In this document: positions 6,023 to 6,742 of the stretch, piece by piece
Numbering within the stretch: the first letter of the stretch is position 1
How the letters are laid out: the number at the start of each line of letters is the position of its first letter
Assembly (NCBI GenBank): GCA_025356695.1
Contig: JANXSE010000242.1
Location: forward strand, 1-6,742
Length of the DNA stretch: 6,742 bases
Direction of reading: 5' to 3'
From: Betaproteobacteria bacterium
Lineage (GTDB): Bacteria > Pseudomonadota > Gammaproteobacteria > Burkholderiales > SG8-41
Made by a program: the position numbers and the translations under genes
Notes under the pieces: generated by a model
Seen by the model: the letters and a program-made list of their open reading frames with translations, nothing else
Database searches by the model: none
What the model was told of the DNA's origin: nothing

Positions 6023-6742
6023 ATGAAGCACTCGCTCCAGCTCAGGCTATCCCAACATCTGACGCTCACGCCTCAGTTGCAGCAGTCTATCCGGCTGTTG
6101 CAACTGTCGACCATCGAGCTCAATCAGGAAATCGAAAAATTCCTGATCGACAACCCGCTGCTCGAACGCGAGGACGGCAGCCCCAACGAACCGCTCGGCG
6201 GCACGCCGCCACCGGCACCCGGCGAGACGCTGCAGACCTCGCCGTCGAATTCCGACGAAGCCGCGCAGGGGCCCGGGTCCGGCGAAGAAAACGCCAACAG
6301 CGACTCCGGCGAATTCAGCAACGATGAGTTCAGCTACGGCACACCGCGCGACGATGAAAACGACGAGGCCGGCTCGTCACAACTGGCCGCCGAAGAACAA
6401 TCGCTGCGCGCCTATCTGGTGGCGCAACTGCCCCACGTCAATCTGTCCGAACGCGACCAGCAGCTGCTGACCCTGCTGATCGATTCGCTCGACGATGCGG
6501 GCTACCTGCATCAGGACCTCGACGAACTGGCAGCACTCCTGCCGCCCGAACTCGAGGTCGATGTGGACGAACTGCACACCGCACTGCGCCATCTGCAAAA
6601 CCTCGATCCGCCGGGCATCGGCGCGCGCACACTCAACGAATGCCTGCTGCTGCAGCTCGATGCGATGCCGGAATCGACGCCGTTTCGCGCGCACGCCATC
6701 GATATCGCGCGCAACCACCTTGAAATACTGGCGGCGCGCGAT
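6023..6742 (+). CDS. rpoN: RNA polymerase sigma-54 factor, N-terminal 240 residues, cut by window end
   Basis: Alternative sigma factor that recognises -24/-12 promoters and needs AAA+ activators. The frame is open from ATG 6023 to the last base of the window. Region I (residues 1-50) is the classic Gln/Leu-rich activator-interaction segment: MKHSLQLRLSQHLTLTPQLQ, then QSIRLLQLSTIELNQEIEKF and LIDNPLLE. Region II (about 50-120) is acidic and rich in Gly, Ser and Pro, with no hydrophobic structure, as in other RpoN proteins. Region III, the core-binding part, begins at about 125 and contains the hallmark LDPPGIGAR at 194-202. The family is about 480-500 aa, so roughly half is missing, including the helix-turn-helix and the RpoN box. 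The upstream sequence has only weak purine matches (GAG at 6008-6010, 12 nt away). It lies 83 nt after lptB, the conserved proteobacterial order. Confidence 0.97.
   Translation, partial: MKHSLQLRLSQHLTLTPQLQQSIRLLQLSTIELNQEIEKFLIDNPLLEREDGSPNEPLGGTPPPAPGETLQTSPSNSDEAAQGPGSGEENANSDSGEFSNDEFSYGTPRDDENDEAGSSQLAAEEQSLRAYLVAQLPHVNLSERDQQLLTLLIDSLDDAGYLHQDLDELAALLPPELEVDVDELHTALRHLQNLDPPGIGARTLNECLLLQLDAMPESTPFRAHAIDIARNHLEILAARD

Noticed and set aside
1..6742. Search for CRISPR repeats, insertion sequences, tRNA or rRNA genes, prophage or defence genes
   Set aside because: No tandem spaced repeats, terminal inverted repeats, transposase motifs or RNA-gene folds were seen by eye. The region is a conserved core locus.

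Overview
The window reads as a chromosomal segment of a GC-rich Gram-negative bacterium, most likely a betaproteobacterium. The evidence is the gene order (Kef-type antiporter diverging from kdsD-kdsC-lptC-lptA-lptB-rpoN), the GC-rich codon choice, and an RpoN N-terminus of the kind I associate with betaproteobacteria. E. coli has the same kds/lpt core but a different antiporter gene (yrbG) upstream. I cannot name the genus.

Layout: (1) 1-228 (+), the last 75 codons of a secreted, cysteine-containing, pilin-like protein. (2) 252-278, a strong UUCG hairpin between convergent genes, with A and T tracts that let it terminate on both strands. (3) 322-2292 (-), a complete CPA2/Kef-type cation:proton antiporter with a cytoplasmic NAD-binding (RCK) module. 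(4) 2293-2395, a divergent promoter region. (5) 2396-5939 (+), kdsD, kdsC, lptC, lptA and lptB. They are tightly packed: gaps of 41 and 62 nt, plus overlaps of 4 and 26 nt. (6) 6023-6742 (+), the first 240 codons of rpoN, cut by the window end.

The plus-strand genes form one pathway. KdsD makes arabinose 5-phosphate, and KdsC removes the phosphate from Kdo 8-phosphate to give Kdo, the first sugar of the lipopolysaccharide core. LptB powers extraction of finished LPS from the inner membrane. LptC receives it and LptA bridges it across the periplasm. rpoN (sigma-54) follows by conserved synteny, not by pathway.

I see no previously undescribed system here; every gene belongs to a known family. 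The points worth a second look concern expression. An extended -10 box would give a leaderless or nearly leaderless kdsD mRNA. AT-rich islands inside the 3' ends of lptC and lptB look like internal promoters for lptA-lptB and rpoN. lptB has a forced start codon with no Shine-Dalgarno sequence. No stretch longer than 300 bases lacks a gene.
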